DNA of 7,064 nucleotides from an uncultured Collinsella sp. (GCA_900549185.1 URNM01000097.1:1-7064); one strand, 5' to 3'; shown: positions 1-6,279, counted from the stretch's first letter. Program-made: numbers and translations. Notes: generated by a model not told the origin, from the letters alone.

Positions 1-100
1 CGGTCAGGTCCTGGGCTCGCTCGGAAAGCACATTAAGTGCTTTCCGGCTCGTGCGGAATCTACGAAAATCTTACCCGCCTCGCCCGGCCAGGTCCTAGGG
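1..100. repeat. Hairpin segment bounded by a near-identical 15-nt direct repeat
   Basis: The sequence CGGTCAGGTCCTGGG (1-15) recurs as CGGCCAGGTCCTAGG (85-99), 13 of 15 bases identical. Between them is a perfect hairpin: CGGAAAGCAC (22-31), loop ATTAA (32-36), GTGCTTTCCG (37-46). No T-tract follows the stem on either strand, so it does not look like an intrinsic terminator. One frame is open on the plus strand from position 2 to a TGA at 101-103, but it encodes only about 33 residues with no recognisable motif. The hairpin and repeat are directly visible; reading them as one intergenic repeat unit is inference. The unit may continue left of the window. Confidence 0.4.
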
Positions 101-162
101 TGACTTGCTTGCCGCCTAGATGGCGTCTTGGCGTCTAGATACTTGGCTGAATAATTATGGAT

Positions 163-195
163 GAAGGGAGTTCCTTGCTGAAAGGGACTCCCTTC
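163..195 (-). terminator. Strong hairpin downstream of polA, probable terminator
   Basis: Positions 163-176 pair with 182-195 as a 14-bp stem with one G-T wobble and a 5-nt loop (177-181). It begins 33 bases past the polA stop codon, where a transcription terminator for the leftward polA transcript would be expected. The sequence following the stem on the minus strand is AT-rich (ATCCATAATTATT) but is not a clean run of T, so it may be a weak intrinsic terminator or an mRNA 3'-end stabiliser. Confidence 0.5.
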
Positions 196-228
196 TGGTT
201 TGGCTGCCTTGGATCTGTGGCTGCTTTC

Positions 229-2979
229 CTATTTGGCATCGGCCCAGGTTATGCCGGTGCTGGCTTCGGCGATTAGGGGGACGCGGAGGTCTACTACGTG
301 TTCCATGACGTCGCGGACCATGGTGGTTAGGCGCTCGACTTCGTCGACGGGGCACTCAAAGTCCAGTTCGTCGTGTACCTGCAAGATCATGTGGGCGGCA
401 AAGCCCTCCTCTTCCAGACGGCGGCTTACGCGGGCCATCGCGATCTTGATGATGTCGGCGGCGGTTCCCTGCATGGGGTGGTTCATGGCCGTGCGCTCGC
501 CAAAGCCGCGGAGTTGCGGGTTTTTGGCCTTGAGCTCTGGAATATGGCGTCTGCGGCCATACATGGTCTCGGCGTAGCCCGTCTGCTTGGCGCGCACCAC
601 CACGTTGTCGAGGAACGTACGCACGCCCGGGTAGGCCTCGTAGTAGCGGTCGATCATGTCGCGCGCCTCGGCCATCGAGATATGCAGCGACTGCGACAGG
701 CCGTAGGCCTGCTGACCATACACGATGCCAAAGTTCACGGCCTTGGCGCGACTGCGCAAGTCGGGCGTTACCTCGGACACCGGCACACCAAATACGCGCG
801 CCGCCGTCTCGGCGTGGAAGTCCTCGCCCTCGTTAAAGGCGCGCACCAAGTGCTCGTCACCCGAGAGATGCGCCAGCAGACGCAGCTCGATCTGCGAGTA
901 GTCCACCGCCAAAAAGACGCTTCCCTCGCCTGCCGAAAACGCCGTCTTGACGGTACGACCCAGCTCCGAGCGCGTCGGGATGTTCTGCAGGTTCGGGTCG
1001 CTCGAGGACAGACGCCCCGTTGCCGTGATGGTCTGGTTGTACGTGGTGTGCACGCGACCGTCACCACGGCGCAGCGGGCCCAGGGTGTCCAGATAGGTGG
1101 ACTTGATCTTAGACTTCTCACGCCAATCCAAGATCAGACGCACGATTTCGTGGTCGCGGGCAAGGTCGCTCAGCACCTTGGCGTTGGTCGAATAATAGCC
1201 GCGCTTAGTCTTCTTGAGACCCTTGGTCGGAAGCCCCATCACATCAAAGAGCACATGCGACAGCTGCATGGGACTGCCAATATTAAAGGTCTCGTCACCC
1301 GCCAGGTCGCGAATGCTGCGCTCGACCTCGGTGATCTGGGTCGCCAGGCCCTCGGACAGATTACGCAGGCGGTCGGGATCCACGAGCATGCCCGCGCGCT
1401 CCATCTTGGCAAGCACCGGCACGAGCGGCATCTCGATGCCATCGAACACGTTGGCGGCATTCTCACGGGCCATGCACTCGCGCAGCGGTGCGACCAGCGC
1501 CAGCGTCAAGGCCGCCGTGCGAGCGGCGGGCGCCGGAGCGTCCTCACCGGCACCCTCTGCACCGCGCGCCGCAGGCAGCGCCATCTGCAGATAGGTATCG
1601 GAAAGATATGCCTCATCGAACTCGGAGCGATCGGAATCCAGCAGATAGGCAGCGACCACGGTATCGAAGATACGCGTGGAATCGGCAGCGAGCGGATCCA
1701 TGAGCTCGGGCTCAGAAGAATCGATGGGCGAAAGCTCGTGCAACAGCACCTTCATATCCGGGCTCGCCACGCGACCCTCCATAAACAGACGCGCGAGCAC
1801 GCCGGCAATCACGCCGTGGACGAAGTTGAAGCCCTCAACCTCAGCCGCCGCGCAGCTGTCGCCCTCCTCGAGCGCGAAGAGGCCCTTGGACGTCGCCAAC
1901 CACAGTGTGCGCGTCAGCCCAAAGAGCGCGCCCTCTTCCTTGTCGTCGTCCACCACGGCGGCGACCCACTCGCCGGCATCAATCGCGCGGGAGACCTCAG
2001 CCGCAACGGTACCAAGCGCGTCAGCATCGCCGGCGGCTGCGCGAATCATCGCTGGCATCTCAAACGTTCTAGTAGCGGCAGCAGCGCCACCCTCGCCGCC
2101 GATCAGCGCCAAGAAACGGTTCTGCATGGCGGTGATACCAAGCGTGCCCAGCGCCGCGGACACTTCGTCGGCAGAAAACGCCGGGAAGGACGTCGCCCCA
2201 AAATCGAGCTCGACGGGCGCATCGGTGCGAATGGTTGCGACCTTGCGGCTCAGCAGCGCATCGTCGATGTGTGCACGCAGGTTCTCGCCCATCTTGCCCT
2301 TGACCTCGTCGGCATGTGCGATGACCTCGTCCAGGCTACCGTACTGCGCAATAAGCGCACTCGCCTTTTTGGGACCGATGCCCGGCACGCCGGGGATGTT
2401 ATCGGACGTGTCGCCCTTCAGACCGTAAAAATCGGGCACGAGCGCCGGCGTAATGCCGTGATACAGGTCATCCACGCTCTCGGGCGTCATAATCGCTACG
2501 TCGGACAGGCCCTTACGGGTCGAGACCACGTTGACGTGCTCGGTCACGAGCTGATACATGTCGCGATCACCGGTCACCAGCAGCATGTCACAGCCGGCCT
2601 CCTCACCCAGGCGCGCCATAGTACCCAGGATGTCATCGCCTTCCCAGCCCTCGGACTGCAAAATCGGCACGTTGAGCGCACCGAGCAGCTCCTTGATCAT
2701 CGGAAACTGCGCGTGCAGATCGGGATCCATGGGCGGGCGCTGCGCTTTATACTGCGGCAGCATCTCCATGCGCACGCGCGGCTTGCCCTTATCAAACGCC
2801 ACGACGACGCCGTCGGGGTTAAAGGCGTCGATCATCTTGAGAAACATGTTCAGAAAGCCAAAAATCGCGTTGGTGGGGCGACCGTCCGGCGCGTTCATGG
2901 TCGGCGGCACGGCGTGGAAGGCGCGATGCATGAGCGAGTTGCCGTCGATAACGGCAAAGGTGCGGCGCTTGTCAGACAT
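229..2979 (-). CDS. polA: DNA polymerase I (5'-nuclease plus polymerase, proofreading domain degenerate)
   Basis: 916 aa; fills gaps and removes RNA primers in Okazaki-fragment processing and DNA repair. Residues 1 to about 290 are the FEN-like 5'-3' exonuclease: acidic residues D12, D63, E113/D115/D116, D138/D140 and D190/D193, with a helix-hairpin-helix around 194-206. Residues about 335-500 align with the 3'-5' exonuclease fold (AAYLLD at 443-448 is kept), but the DxE metal site is replaced by VVDDDKEE and the late catalytic Asp is not apparent, so proofreading is probably absent, as in Bacillus and Thermus PolI. The polymerase domain has motif A with D693, motif B with R742/K746/F750/Y754, and motif C VHDE with D870. 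F750 is the residue type that disfavours dideoxynucleotides. The start is supported by GAGGT (2987-2991) seven bases upstream. Divergent from the aminopeptidase gene; a weak -10 (TAAACT, complement of 3022-3027) is the only obvious promoter hint. Confidence 0.97.
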   Translation of the reverse strand: MSDKRRTFAVIDGNSLMHRAFHAVPPTMNAPDGRPTNAIFGFLNMFLKMIDAFNPDGVVVAFDKGKPRVRMEMLPQYKAQRPPMDPDLHAQFPMIKELLGALNVPILQSEGWEGDDILGTMARLGEEAGCDMLLVTGDRDMYQLVTEHVNVVSTRKGLSDVAIMTPESVDDLYHGITPALVPDFYGLKGDTSDNIPGVPGIGPKKASALIAQYGSLDEVIAHADEVKGKMGENLRAHIDDALLSRKVATIRTDAPVELDFGATSFPAFSADEVSAALGTLGITAMQNRFLALIGGEGGAAAATRTFEMPAMIRAAAGDADALGTVAAEVSRAIDAGEWVAAVVDDDKEEGALFGLTRTLWLATSKGLFALEEGDSCAAAEVEGFNFVHGVIAGVLARLFMEGRVASPDMKVLLHELSPIDSSEPELMDPLAADSTRIFDTVVAAYLLDSDRSEFDEAYLSDTYLQMALPAARGAEGAGEDAPAPAARTAALTLALVAPLRECMARENAANVFDGIEMPLVPVLAKMERAGMLVDPDRLRNLSEGLATQITEVERSIRDLAGDETFNIGSPMQLSHVLFDVMGLPTKGLKKTKRGYYSTNAKVLSDLARDHEIVRLILDWREKSKIKSTYLDTLGPLRRGDGRVHTTYNQTITATGRLSSSDPNLQNIPTRSELGRTVKTAFSAGEGSVFLAVDYSQIELRLLAHLSGDEHLVRAFNEGEDFHAETAARVFGVPVSEVTPDLRSRAKAVNFGIVYGQQAYGLSQSLHISMAEARDMIDRYYEAYPGVRTFLDNVVVRAKQTGYAETMYGRRRHIPELKAKNPQLRGFGERTAMNHPMQGTAADIIKIAMARVSRRLEEEGFAAHMILQVHDELDFECPVDEVERLTTMVRDVMEHVVDLRVPLIAEASTGITWADAK

Positions 2980-3071
2980 ATTGAATACCTCGCTTTAGGC
3001 TGGGCACGGTTTGCTCACTCCAGTTTACACGCTCCCCGCCCCGCGGCCACCTCACATCAAGCTCCCCCGCC

Positions 3072-3106
3072 ACCGTGAGCCCGCGCGTGATACGATGGCT
3101 CACGGT
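3072..3106. repeat. Perfect 10-bp inverted repeat, candidate operator
   Basis: ACCGTGAGCC (3072-3081) and GGCTCACGGT (3097-3106) are exact reverse complements separated by 15 bases. They lie in the divergent region between polA and the M18 aminopeptidase gene and enclose a promoter-like TGATACGAT. Half-site centres are 25 bp apart. The repeat is upstream of the likely aminopeptidase mRNA start, so a DNA-binding operator is more plausible than an RNA hairpin for that gene. The repeat is seen directly; the operator role is inference and no regulator is visible nearby. Confidence 0.5.
3088..3096 (+). promoter_or_regulatory. Possible extended -10 promoter for the M18 aminopeptidase
   Basis: TG-A-TACGAT has the TGn spacing of an extended -10 element, with TACGAT at 3091-3096 matching four of six consensus bases. 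No convincing -35 lies 17 bases upstream. Transcription would start near 3103, giving a leader of about 43 nt. It sits inside the spacer of the 3072-3106 inverted repeat. Confidence 0.35.
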
Positions 3107-3130
3107 ACATCAACCAGCACGATCGATCCG

Positions 3131-3137
3131 AAAGGAG
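3131..3137 (+). promoter_or_regulatory. Ribosome binding site fixing the aminopeptidase start
   Basis: AAAGGAG lies eight bases before the ATG at 3146. The frame is open back to 3011, but the upstream 45 codons lack an equivalent site and overlap the promoter region, so 3146 is the supported start. Confidence 0.8.
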
Positions 3138-3145
3138 CCTGCGTC

Positions 3146-4543
3146 ATGGAGCGTCCCTGCGCATGGAAAAAGTACACGCCACAGCAAATCGAGGAACTCG
3201 AGGAGCTTTGCCGCGGCTATAAGCAGTTTTTGAGTGAGAACAAGACCGAGCGCCTGTGCGTCAAGGCCGGCATCAAGATGGCCGAGGAGGCAGGATACGT
3301 CGACCTGGAGACCGTAATCGCCGAAGGCCGCGAGCTCAAGGCAGGCGACAAGGTGTACGCCGCCAATCACGGCAAGGACCTTATGCTCGTCAACCTGGGC
3401 ACCGCCCCGCTCGAGCAGGGCTTTAACATCCTGGGCGCCCACGTGGACTCGCCGCGCCTGGACCTTAAGCAGAACCCCGCCTTCGAGGCCGGCGACATGG
3501 CCTACCTCGACACGCACTACTATGGCGGCGTCAAGAGCTACCACTGGGTGGCCTCCCCGCTCGCACTCGTGGGCGTCATCTGCAAAAAGGACGGCACCAC
3601 CGTCGACATCAATATCGGCGACAAGGCCGACGACCCGGTCTTTACCATCTCCGACCTGCTGATCCATCTCTCGAGCGAGCAGATGGCCAAGCCCGCCAAG
3701 GACGCCGTCGACGCCGAGATCCTCGACGTGATCGTGGGCGGCCGTCCCGTCAAGTTCGATGAGGACGACAAGGACGCCCCCAAGGAGCCCGTCAAGCAGA
3801 TGTTCCTGGACATCCTCAAGGAGCAGTACGACGTCGAGGAGGAGGACTTCCTCTCCGCCGAGATCGAGGTCGTGCCCGCCGGCCCCGCCCGCGACATGGG
3901 CCTCGACCGCTCCATGATTCTGGGCTATGGTCACGACGACCGCGTCTGCGCTTACCCCTCCATGCTCGCCCAGATCAATGTGGCCAATGTCGAGCGCACG
4001 AGCATCACGCTCATCGTCGACAAAGAGGAGATCGGCTCCGTGGGCGCCACCGGCATGACGAGCCGCTTCTTCGAGAACACCGTCGCCGAGATCATGACAC
4101 TCGCCGGCGAGGACAGCCCGCTGGCTCTGCGCCGCGCGCTCGCCCACAGCCGTATGCTCTCTTCCGACGTGTCCGCCGGCTTCGACCCGGGCTATGCCGG
4201 CAAGTTCGAGACCAAGAACGCCGCCTTTATGGGTCGCGGCCTGTGCTTTAACAAGTACACGGGCAGCCGCGGCAAGGGCGGCTCCAACGACGCCGATGCC
4301 GAGTATGTGGCGCTTATCCGCGACATCATGGACGAGGCGGGCGTTGACTTCCAGACCTGCGAGCTCGGTCGCGTCAACGCGGGCGGCGGCGGCACCATCG
4401 CCTACATCATGGCCAAGTACGGCATGAACGTCATCGATTCCGGTGTTGCCGTCCTGTCCATGCACGCCCTGTGGGAGGTCGCCAACAAGGCCGACATCTA
4501 CGAGGCCTATCGCGGCTACAAGGCCTTCCTCGAGCGCGCCTAA
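3146..4543 (+). CDS. M18 family zinc aminopeptidase
   Basis: 465 aa; a cytosolic dinuclear-metal exopeptidase that removes N-terminal residues from peptides, a peptide-turnover role. No signal peptide is visible. Family motifs in order: GAHVDSPRLDLK with metal ligand H99 and catalytic-site D101; GHDDRV with bridging ligand D264; KEEIGS with E294 (general base) and E295 (ligand); SSDVSAGFD with ligand D341; SMHALWE with ligand H440. Roles are assigned by homology to characterised M18 enzymes. The part between about 160 and 250 is the insert domain, with an acidic stretch at 204-210 and 229-234. Length fits the roughly 460-aa clostridial type rather than the shorter ApeB type. Codon use is strongly G/C-ending, suggesting good expression. 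A large palindrome follows 13 bases after the stop and may terminate its transcript. Substrate preference (acidic residues in some M18 members) cannot be read from sequence. Confidence 0.93.
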   Translation: MERPCAWKKYTPQQIEELEELCRGYKQFLSENKTERLCVKAGIKMAEEAGYVDLETVIAEGRELKAGDKVYAANHGKDLMLVNLGTAPLEQGFNILGAHVDSPRLDLKQNPAFEAGDMAYLDTHYYGGVKSYHWVASPLALVGVICKKDGTTVDINIGDKADDPVFTISDLLIHLSSEQMAKPAKDAVDAEILDVIVGGRPVKFDEDDKDAPKEPVKQMFLDILKEQYDVEEEDFLSAEIEVVPAGPARDMGLDRSMILGYGHDDRVCAYPSMLAQINVANVERTSITLIVDKEEIGSVGATGMTSRFFENTVAEIMTLAGEDSPLALRRALAHSRMLSSDVSAGFDPGYAGKFETKNAAFMGRGLCFNKYTGSRGKGGSNDADAEYVALIRDIMDEAGVDFQTCELGRVNAGGGGTIAYIMAKYGMNVIDSGVAVLSMHALWEVANKADIYEAYRGYKAFLERA

Positions 4544-4556
4544 CCAACCCTTCATC

Positions 4557-4623
4557 AGTTGCGGTGAAATACGGACTAAACTGGCCCATAAACGGCCAAA
4601 ACAGACCGTATTCCACCGCAACT
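4557..4623. repeat. Palindromic intergenic element, copy 1 (upstream of yaaA)
   Basis: A 67-bp near-perfect palindrome centred on 4590. The outer arms 4557-4574 and 4606-4623 pair over 18 bp with a single A/C mismatch (4567/4613). After a small symmetric internal bulge, a second stem TGGCC (4582-4586)/GGCCA (4594-4598) closes a 7-nt loop. The tips AGTTGCGGTG...CACCGCAACT match those of the element at 5501-5560. On the plus strand the stem is followed by TCCTTTTT (4624-4631), so it may also act as an intrinsic terminator for the aminopeptidase gene, ending just before the yaaA ribosome binding site. Confidence 0.8.
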
Positions 4624-4636
4624 TCCTTTTTGGCAG

Positions 4637-4641
4637 AGGAG
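4637..4641 (+). promoter_or_regulatory. Ribosome binding site fixing the yaaA start
   Basis: AGGAG, within GAGGAGAG, lies five bases before ATG 4647. The frame is open upstream through the palindrome and the end of the aminopeptidase gene, so this site and the conserved YaaA N-terminus (ISPAK) together decide the start. Confidence 0.75.
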
Positions 4642-4646
4642 AGTTC

Positions 4647-5456
4647 ATGCTGCAGGTCATCATTTCGCCCGCCAAGCAGATGCGCGCGGCCCAAGATGCT
4701 TTTGAAGTCCTAGGCATTCCACCCTTTGTGCGCGAGACAGCTCGACTGCATCGCGCGTTGCTAGATATTGAGCGAAATGAAGGCAGCGACGGTTTGCAGG
4801 AGCTATGGAATGTAAGCGACAAACTGCTGGCGTCTTGCCTCGACAGTCTGTATGAGTTCGAGCCCATCTTGGAAAACGGCGACCTCGACAATCCCGATAT
4901 CGCCCGCAATACCTCCCCCGCCGTCATGTCCTATCACGGCATTCAATACCAGAGCATGGCGCCAGAGGTTATGGATGACGAGCAACTCACTTGGTTGCAA
5001 ACCCATCTTTGGATTCTCTCCGGATTGTACGGATGCGTGCGACCTTTCCATGGCGTTGAGCCCTATCGGCTCGAAATGGGAGCCAAACTCGCCGTCGACG
5101 ACGCCCGCGACCTCTACGGCTTTTGGGACGACAAGCTTGCATGTGCTATTGCACCGACCGGCTCCAACACCACGGTCGTCAACCTTGCCAGCGTGGAGTA
5201 CGCCAAGGCCGTTCTGCCCCATCTCGCAGGCGACGCCACAACCGTCACTTGTCTCTTTGGTGAAGGTGTCCGCAACGGCAAGCCCATCCAGCGCTCGACC
5301 GCCAGCAAAAAGGCACGCGGTTCGATGGTCCGCTGGATGGCGGAAAACAAGGTCGAGGACGCCGCCGGTCTTACCGAGTTCAACCTTGGCTACCGCTATG
5401 TCCCTGAGTTCTCGTCCCCAGACAGCATGGTCTTCATCAACGAACAGATGCCCTAG
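4647..5456 (+). CDS. yaaA: Peroxide stress protein YaaA (DUF328/UPF0246)
   Basis: 269 aa, close to the roughly 258 aa of E. coli YaaA. Family hallmarks are ISPAK at 6-10, SGLYG..RP at 125-133, PYRLEMG at 139-145, DLYGFW at 155-160, NLAS.EY at 179-185 and KKARG.M.R...EN at 221-234. In E. coli YaaA is induced by OxyR during hydrogen peroxide stress and lowers free intracellular iron, limiting Fenton DNA damage; the fold has been reported to bind DNA. It is a soluble cytoplasmic protein with no membrane segments. The gene looks less extremely G/C-ending in codon choice than the aminopeptidase upstream. It stands alone: palindromic elements lie on both sides, and the next gene converges on it. 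I see no clear promoter of its own in the 103-bp upstream gap, so read-through from the aminopeptidase gene or a promoter within the palindrome is possible. Confidence 0.95.
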   Translation: MLQVIISPAKQMRAAQDAFEVLGIPPFVRETARLHRALLDIERNEGSDGLQELWNVSDKLLASCLDSLYEFEPILENGDLDNPDIARNTSPAVMSYHGIQYQSMAPEVMDDEQLTWLQTHLWILSGLYGCVRPFHGVEPYRLEMGAKLAVDDARDLYGFWDDKLACAIAPTGSNTTVVNLASVEYAKAVLPHLAGDATTVTCLFGEGVRNGKPIQRSTASKKARGSMVRWMAENKVEDAAGLTEFNLGYRYVPEFSSPDSMVFINEQMP

Positions 5457-5500
5457 AGCCGACACTCGACACTGACCCGCTCAGCCTTCTCTATATAACT

Positions 5501-5560
5501 TGCGGTGGAATAGTTCCTATTTGAGCCTTTTATCGCACAAGCAGGAACTATTCCACCGCA
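5501..5560. repeat. Palindromic intergenic element, copy 2 (downstream of yaaA)
   Basis: TGCGGTGGAATAGTTCCT (5501-5518) and AGGAACTATTCCACCGCA (5543-5560) are exact reverse complements, 18 bp without mismatch. Pairing resumes inside: TTTG (5520-5523)/CAAG (5538-5541) with one wobble, then GC (5525-5526)/GC (5535-5536), with an 8-nt loop at 5527-5534. The distal TTGCGGTGGAATA matches copy 1 at 4557-4623, while the inner stem differs yet still pairs. It lies in the convergent gap between yaaA and the minus-strand membrane-protein gene. On the plus strand GCTTTT follows the stem, so it could terminate yaaA transcription. Confidence 0.85.
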
Positions 5561-5592
5561 GCTTTTATGATTTGGCCGGCTAGGCGCGACAC

Positions 5593-6108
5593 CTATTCTG
5601 CTAGACCGTCGGCCTTTGCAATCACGTTTGTCGTGCCGTCCTGATAGGTAATCTTGACATGCTCAACCTCGGACACCGCAACACCCGCCGGGGGCTCCAG
5701 GCGCCATTCCGTCAGCGCGATATCCATGGTCGTGGGCACATCTCCTTGATCTTTGAGCTCGACCGACAGCGTCTTAAGCGACGCATCGAAGGTCACGCGC
5801 TCAATCTCTTCACCGGGAATGGACCCACCACTCAGCTGCAACTGCACAAACTCATCGCGCGGATACCAATAGTCGCCCGGCGCGGCCACCGTGTTGCCGC
5901 CAGCGACCTTCACCGTCATGATCGGCAGGGCATCGTCGGCCTCAAACTCCCAGGCAGCGCCGCCGCGACCGCCAAACGTCCAAATACAAAAGGCAATCAC
6001 CAGCACGGCAAGCACCGCAAAGCCAATCGCGACCAACCCATGGTGCGCACGGCCCTCCTCGGCCGATACATCCCATTGCGTCTCTCGATATAGATGCTTG
6101 TCTTCCAT
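5593..6108 (-). CDS. Small single-pass membrane protein of unknown function
   Basis: 171 aa; I do not recognise a family. Residues 1-23 are a charged, hydrophilic N-terminus; residues 24-45 form one hydrophobic helix (LVAIGFAVLAVLVIAFCIWTF), followed by Gly-Arg-Gly-Gly. The rest (about 50-171) is polar and rich in short alternating hydrophobic stretches such as IMTVKV, VQLQL, LKTLSVEL and VKITY, which suggests a beta-sandwich-like domain. With no upstream charge cluster after the helix, a topology with the C-terminal domain outside the cell is likely, but this is inference. The start at 6108 is set by a strong ribosome binding site; the frame is open further upstream but that part is antisense to the riboswitch and thiC. 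It converges with yaaA and diverges from thiC. It has no lipobox and no sortase motif. Confidence 0.8.
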   Translation of the reverse strand: MEDKHLYRETQWDVSAEEGRAHHGLVAIGFAVLAVLVIAFCIWTFGGRGGAAWEFEADDALPIMTVKVAGGNTVAAPGDYWYPRDEFVQLQLSGGSIPGEEIERVTFDASLKTLSVELKDQGDVPTTMDIALTEWRLEPPAGVAVSEVEHVKITYQDGTTNVIAKADGLAE

Positions 6109-6113
6109 GTTCG

Positions 6114-6120
6114 CCTCCCC
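6114..6120 (-). promoter_or_regulatory. Ribosome binding site of the membrane-protein gene
   Basis: Read on the minus strand this is GGGGAGG, five bases before the ATG at 6108. It rejects the longer open frame that reaches to 6951. A TACGAT (complement of 6142-6147) could be its -10, but no good -35 is visible. Confidence 0.75.
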
Positions 6121-6133
6121 ACAGGCACGCTCG

Positions 6134-6164
6134 TTGGCCCAATCGTACCCATTCAGGCTATACT
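6134..6164 (+). promoter_or_regulatory. Probable promoter for thiC
   Basis: TATACT (6159-6164) matches the -10 consensus at five of six positions. The best -35 is TTGGCC (6134-6139), with a long 19-bp spacer. Transcription would start near 6171, so the RNA would begin just before the TPP aptamer. The site overlaps the likely promoter and leader region of the divergent membrane-protein gene. Confidence 0.5.
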
Positions 6165-6175
6165 TGAGCCCATTA

Positions 6176-6275
6176 CATAAACGGGGAGCTTGCGGGACAA
6201 GACGGCAGGCTGAGATTGGGCGCGCCCGCCCTGACCCGCAAACCTGATATGGGTAATGCCAACGAAGGGAGCCGT
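6176..6275 (+). promoter_or_regulatory. TPP riboswitch (THI element) controlling thiC
   Basis: The RNA binds thiamine pyrophosphate and represses thiC. Visible parts: P2 CGGG (6182-6185)/CCCG (6235-6238); P3 AGCTTGC (6187-6193)/GCAGGCT (6205-6211) with one wobble; conserved CTGAGA (6210-6215), which contacts the pyrimidine ring; a variable hairpin GGGCG (6218-6222)/CGCCC (6227-6231); ACCTGAT (6242-6248); and the diphosphate-side core TAATGCCA (6254-6261) followed by AAGGGA. P5 is TGG/CCA (6250-6252/6259-6261) and P4 pairs CCT (6243-6245) with AGG (6266-6268). P1 is short, probably ACG(G) at 6181 with (C)CGT ending at 6275, and overlaps P2. The Shine-Dalgarno AAGGGAG (6265-6271) is part of the aptamer, so ligand binding should block ribosomes directly. 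The consensus GATAATGCCA reads GGTAATGCCA here. Confidence 0.93.
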
Positions 6276-6279
6276 GCCA

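Noticed and set aside
111..146. Repeated CTAGAT and CTTGG words
   Set aside because: Two short words over 35 bases are easily expected by chance, and no larger symmetric structure is formed.
1..228. tRNA or other known structured RNA at the left edge
   Set aside because: The hairpins do not form a cloverleaf and no T-loop GTTCRA-like or CCA end is arranged correctly.
155..355. Small Arg/Pro-rich minus-strand frame overlapping the end of polA
   Set aside because: Low-complexity composition, overlaps polA in another frame and has no supporting site.
373..3078. Open frame of 901 codons on the plus strand opposite polA
   Set aside because: It is antisense to a clear DNA polymerase I gene. Its product is rich in His, Arg and Gly with no domain, and no ribosome binding site stands out. 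Long antisense frames are expected where codons end in G/C.
3011..3145. Longer aminopeptidase start at 3011
   Set aside because: The added 45 residues are Pro/His-rich, unlike M18 N-termini, and overlap the inverted repeat and promoter; AAAGGAG supports the start at 3146.
3110..4927. Open frame of 605 codons on the minus strand opposite the aminopeptidase and yaaA
   Set aside because: It spans two well-supported genes and the palindrome between them, its composition is Val/Gly/Asp/Leu-rich, and it carries no motif. It is a shadow of G/C-biased codons.
5460..5473. Tandem CGACACT duplicated once
   Set aside because: A 7-nt unit present twice is too short to treat as a meaningful repeat.
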